Below, in pieces: positions 35,201-44,794 of a DNA stretch of 64,000 bases. Position numbers and translations under genes: made by a program. The DNA is from Mongoliitalea daihaiensis (GTDB taxonomy: Bacteria; Bacteroidota; Bacteroidia; Cytophagales; Cyclobacteriaceae): assembly GCF_021596945.1 (NCBI RefSeq), contig NZ_CP063779.1, positions 61,001-125,000 on the forward strand, given 5' to 3'. Each line of letters begins with the position of its first letter. Position 1 is the first letter of the stretch. The notes under the pieces are model-generated. The model had not been told where the DNA came from, did not search any database, and saw only the letters and a list, made by a program, of their open reading frames with translations.

Positions 35201-37051
35201 TTACTTGACAAACTTTCTAAAGGCAGAAACGATTTGGAAGATGAAGAAGGCTAAGATAATCCGATGAAGTCCATCCAGAAAATGAAGCGAGAAAGAATTT
35301 GTATTATCAAACAAATCAGAAAGTCTTCTGGCAGGATTGAACAGCTGTGGTATGGCATGGCTATTTTTTGTAAAACTATCACAGAATAGATTCCAGCCTT
35401 TTGGAGACCAATCCCAAGCAAATGTTATTGCTGGATCTGATAAGATCATTAGAAAAGGATAAAATGCCAATGTAATAACGATAATCAAAAATAGAGGGTA
35501 TAACCAATTTTGGCCGTGTTGATTCGTTTCGCCAAAGTAAATTGAGATCAGATCGGACAGCTTTTGAAACCTTTGGTGAACACCTGTTTGCTTTTTACTT
35601 TTAATCACATCTTTATGCAATTGTATTTCTCTGGCTTTGAAGAATAATGAGGTGATTTTATCGGATTGCTTTTCAGCTGCTAATTTTAATTGCCTGTAAA
35701 TTTCCCGTTTCTGGGAAAGAATTTTTGATGGAGAAGTTTCATTGTCATCGACATGGAGTTGGCTGTCTTTAAACCATTCTACACCGAAAGCATAGATGTT
35801 ATCTACTCTGGAATCAATAATTCGGATAATCGGATAAACCGAAAAGTCAAAATCATAGAATTCGGTATTGCCAAGATTGGAATTTTCGATTTTGAGTTCA
35901 GAATAGTCAGCCTTGGAATTATTAGGCACATTATTGTTGAATGAGACCAAGGCCCGATTGAAAAAATTTATAAATGACAGGACTTGGTAGGTGCTGTCTC
36001 TGAAAAACACCGAGTTGTTAAAATTATTTCCTATCAAATTGACTGAATTGAAAAAAGAATTATCAAACTCCATCACCCCTGAGGATTTTTCTGAAAAAAC
36101 AATGGTAAGATTTTCCACATTCATCTGTTCTGCATCAAATCTAAAACCATTTTGAAATTGATTATCTTGAAGAAAAATCTCACTAGGCTGTAATTTTGAT
36201 TTAGAATTATTAGTTACATCTAAGGATTCGAAACTGAAACAATCATGAAAAGTACTTCCTTTTATCTTCAATTCTTCCCTAATACAAACAGCTACTAAAG
36301 ATACTTTTCCATAAAATTTACTATCATTAAAATCAATTGAGATGTAATCCCCATGGTAAATGAAAATCTCTTTTTTAAAAATAGAATCTTTTCCAAACGA
36401 ATAAAGACTTCCTACACCATTATTAAATGAAGCCCTAAACCCTGAGTTTATTTCACTATTAAAAAACCTAATAGTTCCTGAATTAAATTTATTAAAGTTA
36501 AAATCAAACATTCGATTTAACTGAGTATATTCAAATGAAACGCCATCATTAATAAAGTGACAGTTATTTATATCAAGCCATTCAATTACAAGCTTCTTTT
36601 GTTCAATCCCACTAAAATTAATTCCATTTGATAATTCTGATTCTTCAATTTTCAATGAATCATATACACCATTTATAAACTGGATGCTTTCTTTCCCTAA
36701 ATATGCTTCTTCTTTGGATTCAAAATTTTCTGAAACACAATTTAGAAAATGTAATCCCTTGGTGAATTTACAATCGATTAAGACCAAATTCTTTCCTAAT
36801 TTTATTTTGTTTCCATTATCCTCTCCCTTGAAGTAAACAATTTCGGTAAATTCATAATTTTCAATTATTCCACATTCTTTTTTGAACCTGGCAGGATCAA
36901 TTCGAATTACTCCTTTAACCCGAATAATTTTATCTGGTGAGCCTAGATGATAAATTTCTCCCAAAGAATAAAGATTTTCTAAAAATTCTTCAGCTGTAAT
37001 TTCTTCAACTTGTACCAAATAACCATCAGAGTCCCTCTCCATATTCATCAT
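35201..37051 (-). CDS. Beta-helix membrane protein, candidate effector
   Basis: 616 residues, no named family recognised. Residues about 40-430 show short repeated strands with hydrophobic/aromatic positions (FINGVYDSLKIEES, FYGKVSLVAVCI, FFNSVNLIGNNFNNSVFFRDS), like an irregular pentapeptide-type right-handed beta-helix. A helical linker follows (about 440-505), then one clear membrane segment (WLYPLFLIIVITLAFYPFLMI, about 512-532) and a second at the C-terminus (IILAFFIFQIVSAF). The layout, large cytoplasmic sensor plus membrane tail, fits membrane-disrupting defence effectors; that is inference. It lies 6 bp after a micro-ORF that directly follows the HTH-ImmA gene. Confidence 0.6.
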   Translation of the reverse strand: MMNMERDSDGYLVQVEEITAEEFLENLYSLGEIYHLGSPDKIIRVKGVIRIDPARFKKECGIIENYEFTEIVYFKGEDNGNKIKLGKNLVLIDCKFTKGLHFLNCVSENFESKEEAYLGKESIQFINGVYDSLKIEESELSNGINFSGIEQKKLVIEWLDINNCHFINDGVSFEYTQLNRMFDFNFNKFNSGTIRFFNSEINSGFRASFNNGVGSLYSFGKDSIFKKEIFIYHGDYISIDFNDSKFYGKVSLVAVCIREELKIKGSTFHDCFSFESLDVTNNSKSKLQPSEIFLQDNQFQNGFRFDAEQMNVENLTIVFSEKSSGVMEFDNSFFNSVNLIGNNFNNSVFFRDSTYQVLSFINFFNRALVSFNNNVPNNSKADYSELKIENSNLGNTEFYDFDFSVYPIIRIIDSRVDNIYAFGVEWFKDSQLHVDDNETSPSKILSQKREIYRQLKLAAEKQSDKITSLFFKAREIQLHKDVIKSKKQTGVHQRFQKLSDLISIYFGETNQHGQNWLYPLFLIIVITLAFYPFLMILSDPAITFAWDWSPKGWNLFCDSFTKNSHAIPQLFNPARRLSDLFDNTNSFSLHFLDGLHRIILAFFIFQIVSAFRKFVK

Positions 37052-37057
37052 ATTTCC

Positions 37058-37150
37058 TTAATTAATTTTTGAAGCCATAGGCTGAATGGCATCATACACC
37101 CCTTTAGGTATCATTGACAATTTACTACAATCAAATTTGGGAAAATCCAT
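37058..37150 (-). CDS. 30-residue micro-ORF coupled to HTH-ImmA gene
   Basis: ATG at 37150, one base after the TGA of the HTH-ImmA gene, ending TAA at 37058; the product is MDFPKFDCSKLSMIPKGVYD followed by AIQPMASKIN. Its stop overlaps the purine-rich ribosome binding site (AAGGA) of the membrane-protein gene. Family unknown. The tight spacing on both sides argues that it is translated or that it is the stump of a longer gene. Confidence 0.45.
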   Translation of the reverse strand: MDFPKFDCSKLSMIPKGVYDAIQPMASKIN

Positions 37151-37151
37151 A

Positions 37152-38273
37152 TCAACCTAATTCAATTTTTTCAATTATCCCATGCATCAACCCTTGCCCA
37201 TGACTCAATATTTCCTTATGTTCCAATCTCCCCACAATAATAGCAGGATGGGTATGTATTTCCTTGGCAAAAGCGTAAACCAAGTCTATTGTTAGGCCTT
37301 TTACTTTGGCTAAATCCATAAATTCCTTTTCCTCTTTTTCACTAAAGATAAACTCTACTGCAAATTGGTTTGCTTCTTCTTCTTTTTCTTCCCCTTCCCT
37401 GGTGTATGAAAGACCTTCCACAAACAACTCTTTTTTACCATGCTTTAGAATATGACCTGCCTCATGAAAGAAGGTAAACCAGAAAATATCGTTCCTCTTA
37501 AATTGATTCGAAAGCTGAATCAAAGGAGTATCATTAATCCAACGGGTTGAACCATGGACTTTGCTATTGGGAAGTTTGGGAGTATACACAAGTTTCACTC
37601 CGGCTTCTGCACATAATTGCTGAAGTTGATCAAAAAAATCCTCTGGGTGTGCTACCATAACATCTTTAATTTTTTCAAGATTGGATTTGAAAAGCTTTTT
37701 ATCAAATTTCCCAACATCCAACCGCTCAGCCTGTTTTTCTCCTTGTTTCAGCCAAGCGGCCAATGCATATGGATTCTTTTTTTCTTGATTGGTCAATCTA
37801 AATGCTGAATTTTCGATGTAGGCATAACAGGTCGCTTCGTAGAATGCATCTTTGCCACCAATTCCAAAGAATTTTAGCAAGGCATCCATAAGATCGACTA
37901 TTTCTTTGGACTTGGGGATAAGCCAACCCATTGCCATCATTTCTTTAATGGGGAAGTTTTTCAACCAATCCTTTTGCTGGATCAGCTGTTCTGCATCTTC
38001 AATTTCAGCTAATTCCAATCTGTAGTTCCTTTCACGCTCTAGCCAAAAGCTAGCAGGAATATCTAGTGCCCTTTCCAGTTGAATGGCTGTTTCGGGAGTG
38101 ATTTGTGCTTTTCCTTGGATGATTTCATTGATGGTTTTGATAGGCCGTCCCATTCTTTTGGCAAGCTCTGTTTGGGATATACCTTTGTATTCAATGGTTT
38201 CCAAGAGGGTATCACCTGGCGGAGAAATTAATTCTTTCGCCAACTGTATATCTCCGAGGGTTCTTAGTTTCAT
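37152..38273 (-). CDS. higA: HigA-like HTH antitoxin fused to ImmA/IrrE peptidase
   Basis: 373 residues. XRE-type HTH at about 28-75 (GISQTELAKRMGRPIKTINEIIQGKAQITPE split by family convention), typical of HigA antitoxins, then a long linker and an ImmA/IrrE zinc peptidase domain with FFHEAGHILKHG (HExxH-type motif, about 266-277) and a downstream Glu-rich part. In such fusions the peptidase may cleave a repressor or the antitoxin itself after a signal. It follows higB by 42 bp and precedes the micro-ORF by one base. Confidence 0.85.
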   Translation of the reverse strand: MKLRTLGDIQLAKELISPPGDTLLETIEYKGISQTELAKRMGRPIKTINEIIQGKAQITPETAIQLERALDIPASFWLERERNYRLELAEIEDAEQLIQQKDWLKNFPIKEMMAMGWLIPKSKEIVDLMDALLKFFGIGGKDAFYEATCYAYIENSAFRLTNQEKKNPYALAAWLKQGEKQAERLDVGKFDKKLFKSNLEKIKDVMVAHPEDFFDQLQQLCAEAGVKLVYTPKLPNSKVHGSTRWINDTPLIQLSNQFKRNDIFWFTFFHEAGHILKHGKKELFVEGLSYTREGEEKEEEANQFAVEFIFSEKEEKEFMDLAKVKGLTIDLVYAFAKEIHTHPAIIVGRLEHKEILSHGQGLMHGIIEKIELG

Positions 38274-38315
38274 AGGGTTTCTGTTTTGCTTTGGGTTTAT
38301 TGCAATCTATTGGAT

Positions 38316-38651
38316 TTAATGATAATCTTCTCCAATAGCAATTATGGTTATTGCTGTCACTTGGCCCCAATCAAGGCCTCCATCATCCTTTTTCGGGGGA
38401 GGATCGTGGTCTGGTTTAAAAATGATTCTATGATTTCCAGATACATCCACTGCTAAATATCCTTTTAAGTTTTCTTTTAATTCATGACACCTTGCTCCTG
38501 GAATCTTTCTTAATACCTCCAGATTTTCGGCAGCTTTTATATCTTCAAGCCTTTGTATTACTTTTTTTGCCCTAGTTCCATAATTCTTGGAAATAGCCCT
38601 TAAGTCTTGCGTGGTTTTTTCGAGTTTTTTAGGTTGGTAGTTAATCTTCAT
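38316..38651 (-). CDS. higB: HigB/RelE-like toxin
   Basis: 111 residues from the ATG at 38651; the longer frame from 38753 extends through the promoter. Family marks: KINYQPKKLEKTTQDLR, the GARCHELKENLKGYLAVDV stretch and NHRIIFKPDHDP, as in ribosome-dependent RelE/HigB mRNA interferases. An acidic insertion (PPPKKDDGGLDWGQV) is also seen in relatives paired with ImmA-fused antitoxins. Toxin first, antitoxin second is the HigBA order. Confidence 0.85.
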   Translation of the reverse strand: MKINYQPKKLEKTTQDLRAISKNYGTRAKKVIQRLEDIKAAENLEVLRKIPGARCHELKENLKGYLAVDVSGNHRIIFKPDHDPPPKKDDGGLDWGQVTAITIIAIGEDYH

Positions 38652-38653
38652 TA

Positions 38654-38696
38654 CAAATATAGTGGTTAATTTTTTTTCTTTAACCCTAAAGGTTAA
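38654..38696 (-). promoter_or_regulatory. higB promoter with GGTTAA repeats
   Basis: A perfect -7 box TATATTTG is found on the minus strand at 38661-38654, 2 nt before the start codon. Upstream are GGTTAA (38664-38669) and an inverted pair TTAACC / GGTTAA (38680-38685 and 38691-38696). The HigA HTH is the likely ligand. A near-leaderless mRNA is implied, as at abiE. Confidence 0.55.
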
Positions 38697-38780
38697 AATA
38701 AAATTACTAAAAAATGTTAAAAAAGAGGAGGTTGATGTCCTAAAAATGGTCAATATTAATTATAATGTATTGCTTATCAG

Positions 38781-41660
38781 TTATATAATTTTCCACCTTA
38801 TAAGGAATAACTCCTCTATTTTTTCCTCCTGATTCAATTGACTTTCTACCTCGGACAACAATTTTTCTTTCTGTTGTTCGATGGTATCTTGGGCCTCAAA
38901 GAGTTTTTTTCGTTTCTCATTTCTCTCTTTTTCCAAATCCTTGATTTCCCGTTGGGCAGAGACCTTTGCTTTGAGTTCGGTGATTTTACGGGCTTCGGAT
39001 TTCTTTAATTTGATTTCTGCATCCAGATCAGCCAGTTCCTTCTCCAAACTGATTTTCATATCATCCGCCCAATGGTCCAGCTTTTCGTACTCTTCCGAAA
39101 AATAGGCTGTGTTTTTTTCCATGGAATAAGCTCTCATTTCTTCGCATAGCTCTTCGCTGATACTTGCTAGCTGGCCCAGAGATTCCTGGCTGGGAGAAGC
39201 TGGACCCATTACTTCAGCATGCAATGAAAAAAAGCGGGGCACCAATTCTGCAGGAATGGTGTAGCCTTCATCGGTAATGGCTGAAGCAATCAGGTAATCT
39301 TCATCCTGAAAGGATTTGATAAAAAGTTTGCTGAACTTCAACCAACCGGATTGTCCAACCAAGGATTCCAATCCGGATATTTTTTTAGGCGTATTCGTGT
39401 AATCAAATAGCACCTCCTGCGTATCCAAAATGGCATTTTCCCATTGGGCAATTACCTGTTGGGCCAAAGGGTGCTGGATTCGGTAGGTGAATTGGTTTTC
39501 AGCGGCATTCTTCCCCAATTTAAATATGCCTTGGATTGTTACTTTTGAAGATGGAGTGACTTCAAATACCAAGTTTTCGTCATCAAAAGTCGCCTCATCT
39601 TGAAGGGAATATTTGGTCAAGTTCCAAAGCATGTTTTCGTACTTGCTGATGTATTCCCTACTGGCAGCAAGATTCACCCGTAGCTTTTCATGAACCTCCT
39701 CATCGAAATTTTCCAGGAGCTTTTGCTTGGTATGCTGCATCTGTTGGTTGATGCTGACTTCCAGTTCCTGTTGAAGAAGATTGAAACTCTCATTGATCTC
39801 CTCTTCGGTACGGCATTCCTGATAGATTTGGGCGATTTTCCGCTCTATATCAACACCTGATTCTATGGTGCCCAAAACCTCATCACTTGCTCCAAAAACC
39901 CCATTGAAAAGATTGAACTTTTCATGAAGGAGTTTGTACACCCGTTCATCTGCTGCATTTCTTTTGTTCAGGAAGTTGATCACAATGACATCGTACTTTT
40001 GCCCATATCGATGGCATCTTCCTATGCGCTGCTCGATCCGTTGAGGATTCCAAGGCATATCATAGTTGACGACAATTGAACAAAACTGCAAGTTGATCCC
40101 TTCCGCCGCCGCTTCCGTAGCGATCATGATTTGGGCCCGCTCCTTGAATTCATCCACCAGAGCCGCTCGCATGTCTGCTGTGGGAGAGCCTGTGACTTTA
40201 TCAGAACCTTGATTAGCAGCCAGCCAATGTTGATAAATTTTCTTGGAAGCTTTATCTGCATTGGTACCGTTGAATAAGACTATCTTTCCTTCATACCCTT
40301 TTCTACCCAAAAGCTCGGCCAGGTATTCTTGCGTTCTCTTACTTTCCGTGAAAATGATGGCCTTCTTGGGAGCTCCTCTTTTTTCCGCCTCTTTAAAACC
40401 AGATTCCAAGGCAGCTGCCAGTTTTTCACCTTTAGCATTTACTTCGATGGATTCAGCAAGCTCAGCAAAAGTTCCTAGGAGCTCATATTCCTCTTTGACC
40501 TCCAATAACTCATCTTCCGTGAACCAACTTTCATTACTCTTTGCTTCTTCCTCTTCTCCCCATTCGTCTTTCAGCTCATCATAATCTTCGTATTCCGCTT
40601 CCAAGTAGCTTTCCCAGATACTTTCTTCCCGGTCTTCATGACGCTTCAAGATCTCTCCCAATCGTTCCTGCATTTTTCTAAAAGTACCCGAAATCGCAAA
40701 TGAGGAGGAGGCCAAGAGCTTTCTCATGACCAAAGTCATCAGCTTTCGTTGGGATGCAGGAAGGGCATAGGATTTGGGTCTTTGCAAATAGGCCGAGACC
40801 AGATTGTATAATTGTTGCTCCCTATCGGAGGGAAAAAACTCAAACACGAATGCCTTTCGCTCCGTGTATTTAATGTATTCCAATACCTGCCTTCTTAGCG
40901 TTCGGATAGAGACGGGCTGTATCCTTTCTTTCAGTTCTTCATAGACCAAGGGATCTGGATGGTTCTCTACACGGCTGTATTGGGCTTTGAAACTTTTCAG
41001 GTCCCCAAATACGTGGTCATCGATAATAGAAACCAAGCCATAAAGTTCCAACAGGGAATTTTGTAAAGGAGTGGCCGTAAGCAAAACCTTTGGAAAAGGC
41101 TCTAAACTCTGTTTTATTGTTCTGGCAATGATATTACCCGGTTTGTAAACATTTCTTAACCTATGAGCTTCATCTATGACCACCAAATCCCATCGAGTAT
41201 GCATGAGGTAAGGAGCTTTTGATTTGGCAAACTGGTAGGAGCAAATGACCACTTTGTTTTTTTGATCGAAAGGATTGAGATTTCCTGCTTTAATTTCTTC
41301 CTGAAAGGATTTAGATTCCAAAATGAGTGCCTGAAGGAAAAATTTATCTTGGAGTTCCTGTCCCCACTGTTTCCGAAGGTTAGCAGGGGAAATAATTAAT
41401 ATATTACGTTTTTGTTCAGCCCATTTTTGTGAGATCACCAAACCAGCTTCAATGGTTTTCCCTAAGCCCACCTCATCGGCCAGAATAGCTCCTTTGGAAA
41501 GAGGCGATCTAAACGCAAAAAGTGCTGCTTCCACCTGATGGGGGTTAAGGTCCACTTGGGCATCCACCAGCGCAGAAGCCAGTTTTTCCACCGAATCGGA
41601 AGCCACCCGTTTGGTCAGTTCAAAGGCAAAATATTTGGCGTGGTAGGGGGTAAGGGACAT
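38781..41660 (-). CDS. SNF2-type DEAD/DEAH helicase
   Basis: 959 residues. Motif I ILADEVGLGKTIEAG (about 59-73), motif II VVIDEAHRLRN (about 160-170), motif III LLTATPLQN and the C-terminal RecA lobe with GRCHRYGQ; a long coiled coil occupies about 870-945. It is the SNF2 branch frequently encoded beside a type III-like mod and res in defence islands (my recollection, not verified here). It starts 95 bp after the HNH gene. ZorD of type I Zorya is also a SNF2 helicase, but this protein has no visible nuclease domain. Confidence 0.85.
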   Translation of the reverse strand: MSLTPYHAKYFAFELTKRVASDSVEKLASALVDAQVDLNPHQVEAALFAFRSPLSKGAILADEVGLGKTIEAGLVISQKWAEQKRNILIISPANLRKQWGQELQDKFFLQALILESKSFQEEIKAGNLNPFDQKNKVVICSYQFAKSKAPYLMHTRWDLVVIDEAHRLRNVYKPGNIIARTIKQSLEPFPKVLLTATPLQNSLLELYGLVSIIDDHVFGDLKSFKAQYSRVENHPDPLVYEELKERIQPVSIRTLRRQVLEYIKYTERKAFVFEFFPSDREQQLYNLVSAYLQRPKSYALPASQRKLMTLVMRKLLASSSFAISGTFRKMQERLGEILKRHEDREESIWESYLEAEYEDYDELKDEWGEEEEAKSNESWFTEDELLEVKEEYELLGTFAELAESIEVNAKGEKLAAALESGFKEAEKRGAPKKAIIFTESKRTQEYLAELLGRKGYEGKIVLFNGTNADKASKKIYQHWLAANQGSDKVTGSPTADMRAALVDEFKERAQIMIATEAAAEGINLQFCSIVVNYDMPWNPQRIEQRIGRCHRYGQKYDVIVINFLNKRNAADERVYKLLHEKFNLFNGVFGASDEVLGTIESGVDIERKIAQIYQECRTEEEINESFNLLQQELEVSINQQMQHTKQKLLENFDEEVHEKLRVNLAASREYISKYENMLWNLTKYSLQDEATFDDENLVFEVTPSSKVTIQGIFKLGKNAAENQFTYRIQHPLAQQVIAQWENAILDTQEVLFDYTNTPKKISGLESLVGQSGWLKFSKLFIKSFQDEDYLIASAITDEGYTIPAELVPRFFSLHAEVMGPASPSQESLGQLASISEELCEEMRAYSMEKNTAYFSEEYEKLDHWADDMKISLEKELADLDAEIKLKKSEARKITELKAKVSAQREIKDLEKERNEKRKKLFEAQDTIEQQKEKLLSEVESQLNQEEKIEELFLIRWKII

Positions 41661-41755
41661 GGTTAAATGGTTTCTATGAATTCGCTAAGAAAGTTATTAT
41701 TGGTTTTAACTACAAATACCAATAAAAATCTCCCGAAACTTTGAGAAAAATTTTA

Positions 41756-42583
41756 TTACCGTTTAATTTTGAAGAAAGGATTACTAATTCCCATTAGTTC
41801 ATCCTTATATTTTTCAACAAAGCTATTTAAGTCAATATTCCTTGATCCTTTACTGAAATTTTCCTTATGCCTTTCGTCTTGGTTTGCATGGCAAAGGATG
41901 CACAGGCACCTTAAGTTGTTTTCAGAATTATTTGTTTTATCCCCATCCACATGATGGACTTGGATAAAACGCTTGTCTAAGGCCTTTTTAACCTGTATTC
42001 CACATTCTTCGCATGTATAGTCATGCATTTCCCTAAATGCCCTACTCAATTGATCCCAACCTTTTTGATATCCAAAAATATCAACTTCAATGTCATCCAC
42101 CTTTTCAAAATCTCCAAGTAGTTCATAAAAATCTCTGGTAGTATCAATTTCAGAGTTAAGAAGTGTGCGACAGTTACTACACAAATTAAGCTCTTCGTCT
42201 TTATACAAATTGCCTGAAGTCTTATCTATTAGGTCATTTATTTCAGAGTTTGAAAAATCATACCTTTTATCAAAAAGACCTTTATGTAAAAAATCTTCTA
42301 TTGTTTTACATTTCACAATATGAAAACGTGGATATGATCCATACTTTTCAATATATGGTTCTCTGATAAACATATATCCCTTCAGGCTAAGATCTTCAAA
42401 ATCAAGGTAAATCCCATCATCTTCAAATCGAATATTTCCTGCTTTATAGGCTTTTTCAAAATCAACACCTTTGATGACCTTAAATCCGCTTTCAAAATCA
42501 ATTGTAGGAAATCCCCATTTATCCAATGCTCTGGACAAATTTTGAAACTTATACAAATCGAGATCAAACACCTTATTTTTCAT
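41756..42583 (-). CDS. zorE: HNH endonuclease, ZorE-like
   Basis: 275 residues. The HNH module is C-terminal: CEECGIQV, FIQVHHVDGDKTNNSENNL and CILCHANQDERH, with two CxxC pairs (about 192 and 229) flanking the HH dyad. An extra CSNCRTLL sits at about 137. The N-terminal 130 residues have no recognised domain. The start codon overlaps the stop of zorB (ATGA), so the genes are translationally coupled. Zorya type II is defined by zorA, zorB and an HNH nuclease zorE, which this arrangement matches. Confidence 0.8.
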   Translation of the reverse strand: MKNKVFDLDLYKFQNLSRALDKWGFPTIDFESGFKVIKGVDFEKAYKAGNIRFEDDGIYLDFEDLSLKGYMFIREPYIEKYGSYPRFHIVKCKTIEDFLHKGLFDKRYDFSNSEINDLIDKTSGNLYKDEELNLCSNCRTLLNSEIDTTRDFYELLGDFEKVDDIEVDIFGYQKGWDQLSRAFREMHDYTCEECGIQVKKALDKRFIQVHHVDGDKTNNSENNLRCLCILCHANQDERHKENFSKGSRNIDLNSFVEKYKDELMGISNPFFKIKR

Positions 42584-43320
42584 CTTCCTGAAAGCTCTTG
42601 AATAACCCGTTCTACAAGCTTATCACTGGTCGTGACAATCCTAAATTCCACTCTACGAGAAAACTCGTTATTCACTGGCAAGCCAGTTTCACTTGTTAGA
42701 TTTTTATTATCATCCAATGTACGCCCATACGAAAGACCATTAGCCGTCAACCAAAACTGAATCAACTGAACGGATTCCTCAGGAAGGGAGCGAAAGAAGT
42801 CCATATTTCTAAAATACTTTAACACCTGAGCAGATCGAAGCTGAGACAACTTGATATTGCCAATGTATGGATCTGTATCAAAGTTGTATGCGGGTACTTG
42901 ATCTGTATGTCCTTCTATTCTGATTTCAGAAATTTTATCACGATACCTATCCTGTAACACAATCTCAAAATACACGGGCAGGAACTCATCTAAGATCTCT
43001 CTGAAATACGGCCTGATTTCCGTTTGTCCCGATGCAAAGAGAACATCTGGGTTTGTGAACTTAATAGAAAGATCTTTATCCAGTTCTACTTTCCATTTAT
43101 TAAAATCTTCTCGAAAAGCACTGTCTAAGGCATTGTAAAGACTTTCTTTTGTTGCCTGAAATTCTTCAAAAAGTTCGTCCCTTTCTTCCTGTTTTTTTTG
43201 AACTTCCAAGATGTAGGAAATGGCTATAAACATGAAGATAACCATCAAACCTGTCATGATATCGGAGAAAGAAACCCAGTTGCTTTCTTCGGATTTGGAG
43301 CCTTTTTTGGTAAGTGACAT
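42580..43320 (-). CDS. zorB: ZorB, MotB/OmpA-like stator protein
   Basis: 246 residues, the normal length. One N-terminal membrane segment (about 19-38) holding the key Asp in SFSDIMTGLMVIFMF, a short linker helix and an OmpA-like peptidoglycan-binding domain with ISEIRIEGHTDQVPA and NNEFSRRVEFRIV. With ZorA it forms a proton-driven rotary complex in the inner membrane that detects phage entry. It lies 11 bp behind zorA and overlaps zorE by 4 bp. Confidence 0.92.
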   Translation of the reverse strand: MSLTKKGSKSEESNWVSFSDIMTGLMVIFMFIAISYILEVQKKQEERDELFEEFQATKESLYNALDSAFREDFNKWKVELDKDLSIKFTNPDVLFASGQTEIRPYFREILDEFLPVYFEIVLQDRYRDKISEIRIEGHTDQVPAYNFDTDPYIGNIKLSQLRSAQVLKYFRNMDFFRSLPEESVQLIQFWLTANGLSYGRTLDDNKNLTSETGLPVNNEFSRRVEFRIVTTSDKLVERVIQELSGR

Positions 43321-43331
43321 AGTTTTTGAGA

Positions 43332-44756
43332 TTATCTATATTGAGCCATTACTCGTTGGATCAAATTATCCAGATTTTGGAAGGTATCATTAAGCTTGGT
43401 ATAGAAATGACCATGAATCTCCTGAACTTCATTGTCCAAATCTTTAATGGACTTTTCTATAATACTTACGCCGTCGTTTAACTGGGATTTCAGGTTCTTC
43501 CAAAACACTTCGTTGATATCTTTGATTTTCTCGACCTCTTCAAGTTTAACAAGGAGTTTGGCCACACTGTCCGAAAAATCACGTTGCTTCTTGACCCATT
43601 GATTGAGCTGCTGAGTAGTCGCATCAAATGCCTCTGTATTCGTTTTTAGGGTTTCTACTGTATCAGCAATTTTAGTGGTAATCTCAGAGAACTTCTTATC
43701 GTCCACCATTACCTTCTTGAGTGAATCTACTATTTGTGCCAACTGACTGTTTTTGTCCGTTAGCGTAGAAGTGTTTAGGGCTACTTCTTTCAAGGCATTT
43801 GAAGAAATTGAGAAATCATTAGACACCCCCTTAAACTGATCAGTCAACTTGGCAATCATTTCTTTATTTTCCATTTGCCATTGATTCAGCATTTTAACGC
43901 TGTTGTTGAGCTCTGCAAAATTCTCTTGAACGAGTTTATTGATCAATGCTGACATTTGATTATTAAACTCTTCTGTCGCTTTCTTCATGACATCGACAAG
44001 CGCCTCTGTATTGTTTTTAGCCAATAGAACCGCGAACTCGTTGAATTTCTCCTCGATAACTTTATTGTTTTTACCCATGGACTCAATGATCCATTCAATG
44101 CTTTTTTTGTTAGCCTGAGAATATTCATTTTGCTCGGACCTCAACTTTTGAAGCTGCGTCAATAAACTCGTCTCTCCATCTCCTCCCAAGGATTTCTGGA
44201 TTTTGTCAAAGGCAGTTTTTTGGCTTTCAGTCTCTTTTAATAAATCCGAGTTTTGATTCCTGATTTTTGTGAGATGTGTTGCCAATGATTCATCACCTTC
44301 TCCATTGATAGCAGCTTGAAGGGATTTAAATACCGATTGATTTTTATCATGCCCCATTTTAATAGCAATTAAAATTTCATTGAGCGCTGAGATCTCGTCT
44401 GATGGTTTTGGAGGTTGGTTAGATTCAATCTTTCCGTAAATCAATTTTGACGCCTTCCCAAATCCTATTGAAAAAACAATTCCTATAATAGAGGTCAAGA
44501 ATGCAGTTTTTAAACCCTCCAGAAGAAGAGGTATACTTTCATTGATATTATTAACATCAAAATCGATTAAACCGATATAAATACCTAAAAAAGTCCCTAA
44601 AACCCCTAAAGTTGTAAAGACGCTTGGTATAGAATCATATAAATATGGATTTACTGAATGAATATCTTTAGTCTTACGAATGGTTAGCATTAACCTAACC
44701 GAAACAATAATCCAAGTAAGAAATAATGCGCCTATAAATAATTGATAATTATCCAT
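43332..44756 (-). CDS. zorA: ZorA, MotA/ExbB-like motor protein with coiled-coil tail
   Basis: 474 residues. Three membrane segments in the first 110 residues (about 5-23, 45-68, 88-105) with the MotA/TolQ/ExbB signature VFTTLGVLGTFLGIYIGL and LLEGLKTAFLTSIIGIVFSI. The rest is a long alpha-helical tail rich in coiled coils, pointing into the cytoplasm; in Zorya this tail carries the signal from the membrane to the nuclease. The tail is shorter than in type I ZorA as I remember it, as expected for type II. It follows the zinc-ribbon gene by 38 bp. Confidence 0.9.
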   Translation of the reverse strand: MDNYQLFIGALFLTWIIVSVRLMLTIRKTKDIHSVNPYLYDSIPSVFTTLGVLGTFLGIYIGLIDFDVNNINESIPLLLEGLKTAFLTSIIGIVFSIGFGKASKLIYGKIESNQPPKPSDEISALNEILIAIKMGHDKNQSVFKSLQAAINGEGDESLATHLTKIRNQNSDLLKETESQKTAFDKIQKSLGGDGETSLLTQLQKLRSEQNEYSQANKKSIEWIIESMGKNNKVIEEKFNEFAVLLAKNNTEALVDVMKKATEEFNNQMSALINKLVQENFAELNNSVKMLNQWQMENKEMIAKLTDQFKGVSNDFSISSNALKEVALNTSTLTDKNSQLAQIVDSLKKVMVDDKKFSEITTKIADTVETLKTNTEAFDATTQQLNQWVKKQRDFSDSVAKLLVKLEEVEKIKDINEVFWKNLKSQLNDGVSIIEKSIKDLDNEVQEIHGHFYTKLNDTFQNLDNLIQRVMAQYR

Positions 44757-44794
44757 CGATAAAATAATTTTTTAAAAGAATTAATTGATCATTT

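Noticed and set aside
38781..41660. Calling the SNF2 helicase ZorD
   Set aside because: ZorD accompanies ZorC in type I; here the third gene is an HNH nuclease and no ZorC is present, and no nuclease domain is seen at the end of this helicase.
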